Positions 25,941 through 35,176 of a stretch of DNA of 64,000 nucleotides are shown in pieces. Source of the DNA: Burkholderia pseudomultivorans (GTDB taxonomy: Bacteria > Pseudomonadota > Gammaproteobacteria > Burkholderiales > Burkholderiaceae). The position numbers and the translations under genes were made by a program. The notes below the pieces were generated by a model. The model was not told the origin of the DNA. It saw only the letters and a list, made by a program, of their open reading frames with translations, and ran no database searches. How positions within the stretch are numbered: the stretch's first letter is position 1; every line of letters begins with the position of its first letter. The stretch lies in NCBI RefSeq assembly GCF_902499075.1, contig NZ_CABVPP010000009.1, positions 100,143 to 164,142 on the forward strand, in the 5' to 3' direction.

Positions 25941-27029
25941 TCAATGCGTGACCGACAGGAACAGGTACGCAGCGAACAGCGACAGGTGAACCACGCCGTG
26001 CAGCACCGTCGTGCGCCCTTGGCTGAGCGTCAGCGTGCTGACCAGCAGCGTCAGCGACAGCAGCACGGTTTCCATCGCGCCGATGCCGAGCGTGAGCGGC
26101 TGGCCGACCCAGATGAACACGGCCGCGACGGTCGGGATCGTGAGCCCGATGCTTGCGAGCGCCGAGCCGAGCGCGAGGTTCATGCTGGTCTGCAGGCGAT
26201 TCGCTCGCGCGGCGGTCACGGCCGCGAGCCCTTCCGGCAGCAGCACGAGCGCGGCGATCACGATGCCGACCGCGGCCTCGGGCGCGCCGAGCTTCAGCAC
26301 CGCATGCTCGACCGCCGGCGACAGCAGCTTCGCGAGCAGCACGACCGCGACGAGGCTCGCAAACAGCAGCAGCAGGCTGATCAGCGCGGTGCGGCCGCTC
26401 GGCGGCGCTGCGTGCACCGATTCGTTCGCGCTGTCGTGGTCGGCGAGGAAGTAGTCGCGATGGCGCACGGTCTGCACGAACACGAACACGCCATACAGCA
26501 CGAGCGACGACACGCCGGCGAACGCGAGCTGCGAGCTCGAGAACTGCGGGCCCGGCGCGGCGCTCAGGTAGTTCGGCATCACCAGCGACAGCACGGACAG
26601 CGACGCGAGCACCGCGAGCGCCTTGCTCGCGCCGCGTCCCTGGAAGTCCTGTTCGCCGTGCTTCCATGCGCCGACCAGCAGGCACAGGCCGACGATGCCG
26701 TTGCAGATGATCATAACGGCGGCGAACACGGTGTCGCGCGCGAGGCCCGACTTCTCGGGGCCGGCGCCGAGCATTACCGACACGATCAGCGCGACCTCGA
26801 TCACGGTCACGGCGACCGCGAGCACGAGCGTGCCGAACGGCTCGCCGACCCGATGGGCGACGACTTCGGCGTGGTGGACGGCGGCGAACACGGCGCCGGC
26901 GAGCGCGGCGGCGAACAGCGCGATGACGATGCCTTCGGCCGGCACGACGCGCGACAGCGCGAGTACCAGCCATGCGGCAAGCGGGGCCAACAGGGTCCAG
27001 CGCGGAAGCTGGTTGGACGAGATCGGCAT
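25941..27029 (-). CDS. chaA: Calcium/cation-proton antiporter, ChaA type
   Basis: The 362-residue protein matches the ChaA length (366 in E. coli). Two repeated cation-exchanger motifs are visible with acidic residues inside membrane helices: GEPFGTLVLAVAVTVIEVAL in the first half and VLLPEGLAAVTAARANRLQ in the second. About 11 helices are present. It exports Ca2+ or Na+/K+ against protons at alkaline pH. No operon partner is visible, and the gene ends 121 bp from the LysR gene. Confidence 0.88.
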   Translation of the reverse strand: MPISSNQLPRWTLLAPLAAWLVLALSRVVPAEGIVIALFAAALAGAVFAAVHHAEVVAHRVGEPFGTLVLAVAVTVIEVALIVSVMLGAGPEKSGLARDTVFAAVMIICNGIVGLCLLVGAWKHGEQDFQGRGASKALAVLASLSVLSLVMPNYLSAAPGPQFSSSQLAFAGVSSLVLYGVFVFVQTVRHRDYFLADHDSANESVHAAPPSGRTALISLLLLFASLVAVVLLAKLLSPAVEHAVLKLGAPEAAVGIVIAALVLLPEGLAAVTAARANRLQTSMNLALGSALASIGLTIPTVAAVFIWVGQPLTLGIGAMETVLLSLTLLVSTLTLSQGRTTVLHGVVHLSLFAAYLFLSVTH

Positions 27030-27506
27030 CGAGGGTTCCTTATTCGAGTGGCGGCGCGCGATGCGCCGTCACGGGTTGACGAAGCCCGGTCGGACAATCT
27101 GCCGAACGAGGACGGTGAAACCGAAGGGCGGCAGCGCGGAACGGCGCTGCCCGGGGTGCGCCGCGACGACGCGGCGACGGGCGCGGGCGGGCCGAAGCCC
27201 GTCGCAGGATGAAACGGTTCGATGCAGCCGGCCGCCGGGGGCGGTGCAGCGGCGGGGCGACGGCCCGGTTCTGACCCCGAAGGGTGATCGACGAGAGACG
27301 GCAGGGGCGGCGTGACACGCGGTTTTCTCCCGAAATCCGGCGATTTGTCGAATCTTATCAGGCGTTCGGGGGCCGCTATCTCATATTCGAACGCTTACAT
27401 CGACCTTTCGGTCGACAAAAAGTGCCCCGAATCTTTCATTTTTTATCTTTGCAGTCTCCGTAACGCTCTATTGCACGACAAATTCGGGCTCACCCCGACA
27501 TAAATC
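27030..27506. other. Non-coding stretch between chaA and the paa genes
   Basis: No gene is supported. The part near 27030-27310 is GC-rich and presumably holds the chaA leader and promoter. From about 27340 to 27500 it becomes clearly AT-richer (TCTTTCATTTTTTATCTTTG), a typical upstream region for the phenylacetate genes. A 63-codon open frame at 27312-27503 has no start signal or recognisable similarity. Confidence 0.5.
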
Positions 27507-27528
27507 AACCGACCGGTCGGTTTATAAT
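27507..27528 (+). promoter_or_regulatory. PaaR-type operator overlapping the paaH promoter
   Basis: AACCGACCGGTCGGTT (27507-27522) is a perfect 16-bp palindrome typical of TetR-family sites, directly abutting a consensus -10 hexamer TATAAT (27523-27528) 36 bp before the paaH start. A bound repressor would block RNA polymerase. In Burkholderia the phenylacetate genes are repressed by the TetR-family regulator PaaR, relieved by phenylacetyl-CoA, through an inverted repeat in their promoters. Assignment of this palindrome to PaaR is inference. Confidence 0.75.
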
Positions 27529-27563
27529 CGCTCGCACTTCCACTTCATGACGGATCGCAAGCG

Positions 27564-29120
27564 ATGGCTGTTTCCTCTGCACATTCGGTGAATTCGGGCG
27601 CGCTGGCGCGCTCGGCGGTCGTCGGCGTGATCGGCGCGGGCGCGATGGGCGCGGGCATCGCGCAGGTCGCGGCGGCGGCCGGCCACACGGTCCTGCTCTA
27701 CGACCTGAACGAAGCGGCCTGCGACAAGGCGCTCGCCGGGATTCGCGCGCAGTTCGCGCGGCTCGCGGAGAAGGGCCGGCTCGAACCGGCGCAGGCGGAG
27801 GCCGCCGGCAGCCGGATCCGCGCGGTGCGTGCGCTGGCCGATCTCGCGCCCGCCGCGCTGATCGTCGAGGCGGCAGCCGAGCGGCTCGACGTGAAGCGCG
27901 ATATTTTCGCGACGCTCGAGCGCCACGTCGACGATGCGTGCCTGCTGGCCACCAACACGTCGTCGATCTCGATCACGTCGATCGCGGCCGGCCTGCGCGC
28001 GCCGCAGCGCGTCGCCGGGCTGCACTTCTTCAACCCGGCGCCGCTGATGGCGCTCGTCGAGGTGGTCAGCGGGCTCGCGACCGCACCCGACGTCGCCCAG
28101 GTGCTTTATGCCACCGCGGCCGCGTGGGGCAAAAAGCCCGTGATGGCGAAATCGACGCCGGGCTTCATCGTGAACCGCGTCGCGCGGCCGTATTACGCGG
28201 AGGCGCTGCGCGTGCTGAACGAGCAGGGCGGCACGCCGGCGTCGATCGACGCGGTGATGCGCGAAGCCGGCGGCTTCCGGATGGGGCCGTTCGAGCTGAT
28301 GGACCTGATCGGCCACGACGTGAACTTCGCGGTGACCGAGTCGGTGTTCCGCGCGTACTTCAACGATCCGCGCTACACGCCGTCGCTGATCCAGCAGGAA
28401 CTGGTGAACGCGGGTTTCCTCGGGCGCAAGTCGGGGCGCGGCTTCTATTCGTATGCGGAAGGCGCGACGCCGCCCGCGCCGGAATTCGAGCCGCCGCGCG
28501 ACGCGCCGGCCGAGGTCGTGCTGTTCGCGCAGGACGGGCCGGCCGCGGCGCTGCACGCCCGCTTCACGGAACGCCTCGCCGGTGCGCGCCGGCACGACGC
28601 GCATCCGGACGAACTGCTCGCGACGGCCGGCCGCGCATCGATCGCGCTGACCGACGGGCGCACCGCGACCGCGCGCGCCGCGCAGACGGGCGTCGCCGAC
28701 CTGGTGCTGATCGACCTCGCGCGCGACTACGCGCAGGCCGGGCTCGTCGCGCTGACCCGCGCGCTCCAGTGCAGCGACGCCGCCTATGCGGACGCGGTCG
28801 GCCTGTTCCAGCAGGCGGGCTTCCGGGTCGTCGGCGTCGCCGACGTGCCGGGCATGGTCGCGATGCGCACCGTCGCGATGCTCGCGAACGAAGCGGCCGA
28901 CACGGTCAACCAGGGCGTGTGCTCGCCCGCCGATCTCGATCTGGCGATGGAGAAGGGCGTGAACTACCCGTGCGGCCCGCTCGCGTGGGCCGATGCGATC
29001 GGCATCGGCCGCGTGCACCGCGTGCTGTCGAACCTGGCGGCGAGCTACGGCGAGGACCGCTATCGCGTGTCGCCGCGCATCGCCGCGCTGCATGCCGCCG
29101 GCCGGCTGTTCCGGTCGTAG
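27564..29120 (+). CDS. paaH: 3-hydroxyacyl-CoA dehydrogenase of phenylacetate catabolism
   Basis: The 518-residue protein has an N-terminal Rossmann domain (VVGVIGAGAMGAGIAQVAAA), the catalytic region ATNTSSISITSIA and GLHFFNPAPLMALVEVV with the active-site His, then two C-terminal 3HCDH helical domains (KSTPGFIVNRVARPYYAEAL and a second, degenerate copy after residue 370 including ANEAADTVNQGV). The duplicated C-terminal part and about 500-residue length are typical of PaaH/PaaC. It oxidises the 3-hydroxyadipyl-CoA-type intermediate with NAD. It is first in a run with paaK and an enoyl-CoA hydratase. Confidence 0.88.
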   Translation: MAVSSAHSVNSGALARSAVVGVIGAGAMGAGIAQVAAAAGHTVLLYDLNEAACDKALAGIRAQFARLAEKGRLEPAQAEAAGSRIRAVRALADLAPAALIVEAAAERLDVKRDIFATLERHVDDACLLATNTSSISITSIAAGLRAPQRVAGLHFFNPAPLMALVEVVSGLATAPDVAQVLYATAAAWGKKPVMAKSTPGFIVNRVARPYYAEALRVLNEQGGTPASIDAVMREAGGFRMGPFELMDLIGHDVNFAVTESVFRAYFNDPRYTPSLIQQELVNAGFLGRKSGRGFYSYAEGATPPAPEFEPPRDAPAEVVLFAQDGPAAALHARFTERLAGARRHDAHPDELLATAGRASIALTDGRTATARAAQTGVADLVLIDLARDYAQAGLVALTRALQCSDAAYADAVGLFQQAGFRVVGVADVPGMVAMRTVAMLANEAADTVNQGVCSPADLDLAMEKGVNYPCGPLAWADAIGIGRVHRVLSNLAASYGEDRYRVSPRIAALHAAGRLFRS

Positions 29121-29169
29121 CCGCCACCCGATCACGATAACGACATCACTCCACTGGAGGAGCACCCCG

Positions 29170-30492
29170 ATGACTCACCCGACGCATCCCGCCGCCGCCC
29201 TCGAGCCGATCGAGACCGCCAGCCGCGACGAACTGCAGGCGCTGCAGCTCGAGCGCCTCAAATGGTCGCTGCGCCACGCATACGACAACGTGCCGCACTA
29301 TCGCCGCACGTTCGACGCGGCGGGCGTGCATCCCGACGACCTGAAATCGCTCGCCGATCTCGCGAAATTTCCGTTCTCGACGAAATCCGACCTGCGCGAC
29401 AACTATCCGTTCGGCCTGTTCGCGGTGCCGCGCGAACAGGTGGTGCGCGTGCACGCGTCGAGCGGCACGACCGGCAAGCCGACCGTGGTCGGCTACACGG
29501 CGCGCGACATCGACACGTGGGCGAACGTGACCGCACGCTCGATCCGCGCGGCGGGCGGGCGGCCCGGCGACACGCTGCACAACGCGTTCGGCTACGGGCT
29601 GTTCACCGGCGGCCTCGGGATTCACTACGGCGCGGAGCGGCTCGGCTGCATGGTCGTGCCGATGTCGGGCGGGCAGACCGAGAAGCAGGTGCAGCTGATT
29701 CGCGATTTCGAGCCGAAGATCATCCTCGTCACGCCGTCGTACATGCTGAACCTGATCGACGAAATGGTGCGGCAGGGAATGGACCCGGCGCAGTCGTCGC
29801 TGAAGATCGGCATCTTCGGCGCGGAGCCGTGGACGCAGGCGCTGCGCGACGAAGTCGAGACGCGCGCGGGCATCGATGCGCTCGACATCTACGGACTGTC
29901 GGAAGTGATGGGCCCGGGCGTCGCGTGCGAATGCGTGGAGACCAAGGACGGCCCGGTCATCTGGGAAGACCATTTCTATCCGGAGATCATCGATCCCGTG
30001 ACCGGCGAAGTGCTGCCCGACGGCAGCGAAGGCGAACTCGTGTTCACGTCGCTGACGAAGGAGGCGATGCCGGTGATCCGCTATCGCACGCGCGACCTCA
30101 CCGCGCTGCTGCCGCCGACTGCGCGCGCGATGCGCCGTCTCGCGAAGATCACCGGCCGTTCCGACGACATGCTGATCGTGCGCGGCGTGAACGTGTTCCC
30201 GAGCCAGATCGAGGAAATCGTCGTCGCGCAGCCGAAGCTGTCGGGGCAATTCCAGATCACGATCTCGCGCGACGGTCATATGGACCGCCTCGACCTCGCC
30301 GTCGAGCTGCGCTCCGAAGCCGCGGCGAGCGTCGGCGAAGGCGAGCGCACCGCGATCGCACGCGAGGTGCAGCACCGGATCAAGACGATGGTCGGCGTGT
30401 CGGCCGGCGTGACGGTGCTGGGCGCGGGCGGCATTCCGGCCAGCGCGACCGGCAAGGCCCGCCGCGTGATCGACCGCCGCCACGCCGCGTGA
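29170..30492 (+). CDS. paaK: Phenylacetate-CoA ligase
   Basis: The 440-residue protein (MTHPTHPAAALEPIETASRD) starts after TGGAGGAGC. It carries the PaaK adenylate-forming motifs: VHASSGTTGKPTVVGYT (ATP loop), IYGLSEVMGPGVACEC, and VIRYRTRDLTALLPP, with KITGRSDDMLIVRGVNVFPS near the start of the C-terminal domain. It activates phenylacetate to phenylacetyl-CoA with ATP, the first step of the pathway. It lies 49 bp downstream of paaH. The epoxidase genes paaABCDE and the ring-cleavage gene paaZ are not in this window. Confidence 0.95.
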   Translation: MTHPTHPAAALEPIETASRDELQALQLERLKWSLRHAYDNVPHYRRTFDAAGVHPDDLKSLADLAKFPFSTKSDLRDNYPFGLFAVPREQVVRVHASSGTTGKPTVVGYTARDIDTWANVTARSIRAAGGRPGDTLHNAFGYGLFTGGLGIHYGAERLGCMVVPMSGGQTEKQVQLIRDFEPKIILVTPSYMLNLIDEMVRQGMDPAQSSLKIGIFGAEPWTQALRDEVETRAGIDALDIYGLSEVMGPGVACECVETKDGPVIWEDHFYPEIIDPVTGEVLPDGSEGELVFTSLTKEAMPVIRYRTRDLTALLPPTARAMRRLAKITGRSDDMLIVRGVNVFPSQIEEIVVAQPKLSGQFQITISRDGHMDRLDLAVELRSEAAASVGEGERTAIAREVQHRIKTMVGVSAGVTVLGAGGIPASATGKARRVIDRRHAA

Positions 30493-30530
30493 TGCCGATA
30501 CCCGATGTTCTACCCGAGGAAACCTGTTCG

Positions 30531-31331
30531 ATGGATGGATTGAAGACCCTGGCCGTCGCGGTCGATGCGCGCGGCATTGCCACCGTCTCGCTGCAGCGCG
30601 GCGACGTACTCAACGCGTTCGACGAGACGATGATCGCCGAGCTGACCGAGGCGTTCACGGCGCTCGGCGCGCGCGACGACGTGCGCGCGATCGTGCTGCG
30701 CTCGGACGGGCGTGCGTTCTGCGCAGGCGCCGACCTGCAATGGATGCAGCGCGCAAGCGCGAACGACGCGGCCGCGAACCTGCGCGATGCCGAGCGGTTC
30801 GCCGCGATGATGCGCGCGATCCGCCAGTGCCCGAAGCCGACCGTCGCGCGCGTGCAGGGCCACGCGTTCGGCGGCGGCGTCGGCCTGTGCGCGGCGTGCG
30901 ACATCGTGATCGCGAGCGACCACGCGCGCTTTGCGGTCAGCGAGGCGCGTTTCGGGATCCTGCCGTCGGTGATCGGACCGTATCTGGTCGAGGCCGTCGG
31001 CCAGCGCCAGGCGCGCCGGCTCGCGCTGACCGCGACGCAGCTCGGCGCCGCCGAGGCCGTCGCGATCGGGCTGATCCACCAGGCCGTGCCGCTCGACGCG
31101 CTCGATCACGCGCTCGACAGGACGCTCGCCGAACTGAGCCGCAACGGCCCGAACGCGCTGATGGAGATCAAGCGCTTCTTCGACGCGATCGGCGAGTATC
31201 CGCCGTCGGACGCGCGTGCGGCGTTCACCGCGCAGACGATTTCGCGCGTGCGCGCGACGCCGGAAGCGAAGGAGGGCTTCGCCGCGTTTTTCGCGAAGCG
31301 GCCGCCCGCGTGGGAGCCGGTCGCGGAATAA
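30531..31331 (+). CDS. Enoyl-CoA hydratase/isomerase family protein (LiuC-like)
   Basis: The 266-residue protein uses the ATG at 30531, preceded by GAGGAAAC at good spacing; an in-frame ATG at 30492 overlapping the paaK stop is less likely. Crotonase features include FCAGADLQWMQRASA (first oxyanion segment), GHAFGGGVGLCAACD (second) and ARFAVSEARFGILPSVIGPY. The GADLxWM pattern resembles 3-methylglutaconyl-CoA hydratases (LiuC/AtuE) more than PaaF/PaaG, yet it sits in the paa run 38 bp after paaK. So it is either a recruited phenylacetate hydratase or a separate branched-chain acyl-CoA enzyme. Confidence 0.85.
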   Translation: MDGLKTLAVAVDARGIATVSLQRGDVLNAFDETMIAELTEAFTALGARDDVRAIVLRSDGRAFCAGADLQWMQRASANDAAANLRDAERFAAMMRAIRQCPKPTVARVQGHAFGGGVGLCAACDIVIASDHARFAVSEARFGILPSVIGPYLVEAVGQRQARRLALTATQLGAAEAVAIGLIHQAVPLDALDHALDRTLAELSRNGPNALMEIKRFFDAIGEYPPSDARAAFTAQTISRVRATPEAKEGFAAFFAKRPPAWEPVAE

Positions 31332-31516
31332 GGATGCGTGGAGCGTGCCGGAGGCTCGCTCGCTCGCGGCGCAAGCGGCCGCCCGCCGACGCCGAGCAGC
31401 GCGGCCGTCCGCCGCCGCAACGCGCAACGGCGATGAGTGTGCAGCGCCGGGCGCTTGCTCTACAATGCGTGACCCCCGGCGCGCCGCCGGCCCAGCCCCG
31501 ACCGCTTCCCTGCCCG

Positions 31517-32188
31517 ATGATCGTCAATCGTCTTGTCTCCGAGATCCTGTTCGGCTTCACCGGCCTGATCGGCATCATCAATCCGATCGGCATCGCCTTC
31601 CTGTTTCTCGAGCGAACCGAGGCGCTGACCGAGCACGAGCGGGACCTGCTCGCGAAGAAGGTCGCGTTCAACGCGTTCATCGTGCTGCTGGTCGCGTTCT
31701 TCGCCGGCACGCCGGTGCTGCATTTCTTCGGGATCTCGATGGAGGCGCTGCGGATCGGCGGCGGCTTCGCGGTGGCGGTGGCGGGCTGGCAGATGCTGAA
31801 CGAGCCCGACGGGCCGGGCGGCGGCGACACGCCGGTCAAGCCGATCGATGCGAACGCGATCATGACGCGCGCGTTTTTCCCGCTGACCGTGCCGCTGACG
31901 GTCGGCCCCGGCTCGATCGCGACCGCGATCGCGCTGAACGCGAACCGCACGCACAAGCTGTCGGAGTTCATGCTGTCGAGCATCGTGTCGATCGCCGTCT
32001 CGCTGCTCGTCGCGGTCGTGATCTGGCAGACCTACAGCCGTGCCGCGCTGCTGTCGCGCTACCTCGGCAGCGAAGGTACCAAGGTCGCGAAGCGCGTGTC
32101 GGCGTTCCTGCTGCTGTGCATCGGCGTGCAGATCATGCTGACCGGCTTCTCCGAATTCCTGCAGCCGATCGCCGACCAGATCAAGTAA
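31517..32188 (+). CDS. MarC family integral membrane protein
   Basis: The 223-residue product starts MIVNRLVSEILFGFTGLIGIINPIG, with six predicted helices and the family-typical NPIGIAFLFLERTE and TRAFFPLTVPLTVGPGSIATAIAL blocks. MarC proteins are inner-membrane proteins once thought linked to antibiotic resistance; their transport function is unproven. It follows the enoyl-CoA hydratase by 185 bp, so it likely has its own promoter. I see no other signal in the gap. Confidence 0.85.
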   Translation: MIVNRLVSEILFGFTGLIGIINPIGIAFLFLERTEALTEHERDLLAKKVAFNAFIVLLVAFFAGTPVLHFFGISMEALRIGGGFAVAVAGWQMLNEPDGPGGGDTPVKPIDANAIMTRAFFPLTVPLTVGPGSIATAIALNANRTHKLSEFMLSSIVSIAVSLLVAVVIWQTYSRAALLSRYLGSEGTKVAKRVSAFLLLCIGVQIMLTGFSEFLQPIADQIK

Positions 32189-32417
32189 TCGGCCCGGCCT
32201 GCCGATCCGCGCGAACGGGCGTCGCCGCACGGCGGCGCGTGGCGCGGCTCCTTTCATCGCCATCGCGCACGCACGCGCATGGGCGCGACCCTGCGCGTGT
32301 GCGCCGCGCGGTATAACATGCGACGTTCCGGCGGATGCGCGGCGTCCGGCTCGCGCGCGACGCGTCGAGCGCCGACGCGCATCCGGCCGCACGTTCAACT
32401 GAATGGCGAGGGATGCG

Positions 32418-33398
32418 ATGGAATACGTGAAATTCGGGGCGACCGGGCTCGACGTGTCGAAACTGGTGCTCGGCTGCATGACGTTCGGCGAGCCGTCGCG
32501 CGGCACGCACCCGTGGACGCTGCCGGAGGCGGAGAGCCGCCCGATCATCCGCCGCGCGATCGAGGCCGGCATCAATTTCTTCGACACCGCGAACATGTAT
32601 TCGGACGGCACGTCGGAGGAGATCGTCGGCCGCGCGCTGCGCGACTTCGCGAAGCGCGACGAGGTCGTGATCGCGACCAAGGTGTTCTACCGGATGCGCC
32701 CCGGGCCGAATGGCGCGGGCCTGTCGCGCAAGGCGATCATGACCGACATCGACCAGAGCCTGACGCGGCTCGGTACCGACTACGTCGACCTGTACCAGAT
32801 TCATCGCTGGGACTACCACACGCCGCTCGAGGAAACGCTCGAGGCGCTGCACGACGTCGTGAAGGCCGGCAAGGCGCGCTATATCGGCGCGTCGTCGATG
32901 TACGCATGGCAGTTCGCGAAGGCGCTGTACACGTCGCGCCAGCACGGCTGGACCCGTTTCGTCAGCATGCAGAACCACCTGAACCTGCTGTACCGCGAGG
33001 AAGAACGGGAAATGCTGCCGCTGTGCGAGGCCGAGGGCATCGCCGTGATTCCGTGGAGCCCGCTCGCGCGCGGCCGCCTGACGCGGAACTGGGACGAGTC
33101 GTCGAGCCGGCAGCAGAGCGACGAGGTCGGCCAGCGGCTGTACGACGCGACGGTCGATGCGGATCGCGCGGTCGTCGAGGCCGTTGCTGCGATCGCGGCC
33201 GCGCGCAACGTGCCGCGCGCGCAGGTTGCGCTTGCCTGGGTCGCGCAGAAGCGCGGCGTCACCGCGCCGATCGTCGGCATCTCGAAGCCGCAACAGCTGG
33301 ACGATGCGCTCGGCGCGCTGGAACTGAAACTGACCGACGACGAAATTGCGACGCTCGAACGCCCGTACGTCCCGCATGCGGTCGCCGGCTTCGACTGA
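32418..33398 (+). CDS. Aldo/keto reductase
   Basis: From the ATG at 32418, which has GAGGGATGC just before it, the product has 326 residues (MEYVKFGATGLDVSKLVLGC). An ATG at 32403 is also in frame. The AKR tetrad is visible: Asp in FFDTANMY, Tyr in NMYSDG, Lys in VIATKVFY, and His in YQIHRWDYH. The C-terminal NADPH-binding stretch is GVTAPIVGISKPQQLDDAL. It belongs to the AKR11/YajO-like group that reduces aldehydes or ketones with NADPH. It is a single gene with no obvious partner. Confidence 0.9.
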   Translation: MEYVKFGATGLDVSKLVLGCMTFGEPSRGTHPWTLPEAESRPIIRRAIEAGINFFDTANMYSDGTSEEIVGRALRDFAKRDEVVIATKVFYRMRPGPNGAGLSRKAIMTDIDQSLTRLGTDYVDLYQIHRWDYHTPLEETLEALHDVVKAGKARYIGASSMYAWQFAKALYTSRQHGWTRFVSMQNHLNLLYREEEREMLPLCEAEGIAVIPWSPLARGRLTRNWDESSSRQQSDEVGQRLYDATVDADRAVVEAVAAIAAARNVPRAQVALAWVAQKRGVTAPIVGISKPQQLDDALGALELKLTDDEIATLERPYVPHAVAGFD

Positions 33399-33427
33399 GC
33401 GTCGCCGTGCAGCGTGCGCCGCGCCGG

Positions 33428-34294
33428 TCAGCGCGCGGCGGCGAGCATCGGATAGGTAAACAACCCGAAGTGCACGACGTTCAGCCCCACGTGCGCGAGC
33501 GCGGACGCGAGCAGCCCGCCGCGCCGCCACGCAAGGCCGTAACCGATGCCGGCCACCGTGCCGAGCACGATCCACGGCCAGCCGCCGGCCGCATGCGCGG
33601 CGCCGAACAGCATCGCGCCGATCGCGAGCGCGGCCCACGGGCCCCACGCGAACGCGCGCAGCGCACGTGTCAGCCCACCCTGTATGTAGCCGCGAAACAG
33701 CGCCTCTTCGGCGAGCGTGACGAGCAGCAGGTTGTTCGCGAGCCACAGCCAGCCCGACGGCGGCCATTTGGGCGCCCAGCCGACCATGCCGAATGCGAGC
33801 GCACCGGCCAGGCATGCGGCCGCCGTCGCGAGCGCGGCCATCGCGCCCGTGCGCAGCGCGCGCAACGGCGCGACGTCGGGCGCGACCCACGGCAATACCC
33901 ACAGCAGCCACAGGCCGACGAGCGGCTTGTCGAGATTCAGGTACATCGTGAACGGCGCGGCATCCGCGGTGAAACGCGTCGGGCCGATCACGCGAGGATT
34001 GTGGAAGCCGGGCAGCAGGTGCACGCTCAGCGCGATCGCCAGCGCGGCGAACGCGACATGCGCGGCGATGCGCACCGCGAGCGGGCGGTCGGGCGCGACG
34101 CCCCATGCGGCGGCGGCCAGCAGCGCGAGCGGCGCCAGTGCAACCGGCGCGAGCTGGCCGGTCGCCAGCGCGCCCGCGTAACCGAGCGCGGCGAAGATCA
34201 GACTGGCGGGGCGCAGCGGACGGTGCCACGCGAGCGCGGCTGCGGCAAACAGCGCGAGCCAGGTCGCGGCGAACGGGAGAGTCGGGGCGGGCAT
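33428..34294 (-). CDS. CPBP family intramembrane metalloprotease (Abi/CAAX-like)
   Basis: The 288-residue protein has about eight hydrophobic helices. The CPBP motifs are intact: LAEEALFRGYIQGG (EExxxR), then MLFGAAHAAGG (FxxxH) and ALAHVGLNVVHFG (HxxxN). Members are glutamic intramembrane proteases; some protect against self-made bacteriocins, others process prenylated proteins. No bacteriocin-like gene is adjacent. The gene ends convergent to the aldo/keto reductase. Confidence 0.88.
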   Translation of the reverse strand: MPAPTLPFAATWLALFAAAALAWHRPLRPASLIFAALGYAGALATGQLAPVALAPLALLAAAAWGVAPDRPLAVRIAAHVAFAALAIALSVHLLPGFHNPRVIGPTRFTADAAPFTMYLNLDKPLVGLWLLWVLPWVAPDVAPLRALRTGAMAALATAAACLAGALAFGMVGWAPKWPPSGWLWLANNLLLVTLAEEALFRGYIQGGLTRALRAFAWGPWAALAIGAMLFGAAHAAGGWPWIVLGTVAGIGYGLAWRRGGLLASALAHVGLNVVHFGLFTYPMLAAAR

Positions 34295-34404
34295 CGGCAG
34301 CAGGGCATTCGTCGGACGAGACGCCGCGCATCATACCGCAGCGGCCGGCTCGCGCGACGGTGCGGCCTTGCGGAGCAGGCCGGCCGACCGCGAACGGTCG
34401 GCCG

Positions 34405-35061
34405 TCAGCGGCCGGCGACCTCGGTGACGCCTTCGCGGCTCGGGATGTCGACGCTGTTGCGTGTGCGCATGCGCCGCCGATACCAGAACGTCCAGGCGAG
34501 CAGGCAGCCGAACACCGAGTAGCCGATGATCGGCGACACGACCAGCACGCGCTCGACCGGCCAGGTCATCACCATCCAGCAGCGCAGCAGCATCTCCAGC
34601 GTCATGCAGGCGCCCCAGACGAACGTCATCAGCCGGAGCATCTGCCGCAGCCCCGGCTGCTGGTCCCAGACGGCTTCGAAGCGGGCAGCGCCGCCGGCCA
34701 TCTCGCGGGCCACGGTCGCGCGCGCCAGATAGAAGATCAGCGGACGCTCGCGGAACAGCGACAGCAGGAACAGCACGCCGATCGTGCCGGACGCGAGCGA
34801 CTCGCGCATCAGCAGCGTGCGCGGGCTGCCGCCGAGCGCCATGCCGACGATCGACAGCGCGATGCCGAACAGCACGATGATTGCGACCGCATCGATGCGG
34901 CGCGTGCGAATGAATTCGACGATCGACCAGACGATGGGGGGGATTGCCGACGCGTACAGCGCACCGGTTTCGCCGAAATACGGCTGCGCGACCCGGTATG
35001 CGGCCCAGGGGAGCAGCAGGTTGACGACGAGTTCCAGAATCAGGCCGGCGCGTGGTTTCAC
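34405..35061 (-). CDS. Multi-pass membrane protein of the VC0807-like family
   Basis: The 218-residue protein (MKPRAGLILELVVNLLLPWAAYR) has six likely helices and the early NLLLPWAAY...YASAIPPIVWSIVEFIRTRRID pattern of VC0807-family proteins, which are distantly related to intracellular septation protein A. No catalytic motif is seen and no function is established. It is flanked by the CPBP gene downstream and the LuxR gene upstream on the same strand, with 110-115 bp gaps, so an operon is possible but not required. Confidence 0.72.
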   Translation of the reverse strand: MKPRAGLILELVVNLLLPWAAYRVAQPYFGETGALYASAIPPIVWSIVEFIRTRRIDAVAIIVLFGIALSIVGMALGGSPRTLLMRESLASGTIGVLFLLSLFRERPLIFYLARATVAREMAGGAARFEAVWDQQPGLRQMLRLMTFVWGACMTLEMLLRCWMVMTWPVERVLVVSPIIGYSVFGCLLAWTFWYRRRMRTRNSVDIPSREGVTEVAGR

Positions 35062-35176
35062 GGGCGACTCTATGCAGTTGAAGGCATGCGCGCGCCAGAC
35101 GGACTGCCGGCGCGGGAAGCGATACGGTCCAGTATATCGAAGAATCGGTCGATGGCGTCGCGGCGGCAGCCGGCAT

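Noticed and set aside
27312-27503. 63-codon frame in the AT-rich region before paaH
   Set aside because: No Shine-Dalgarno and no similarity; the AT-rich bases are better explained as promoter DNA.
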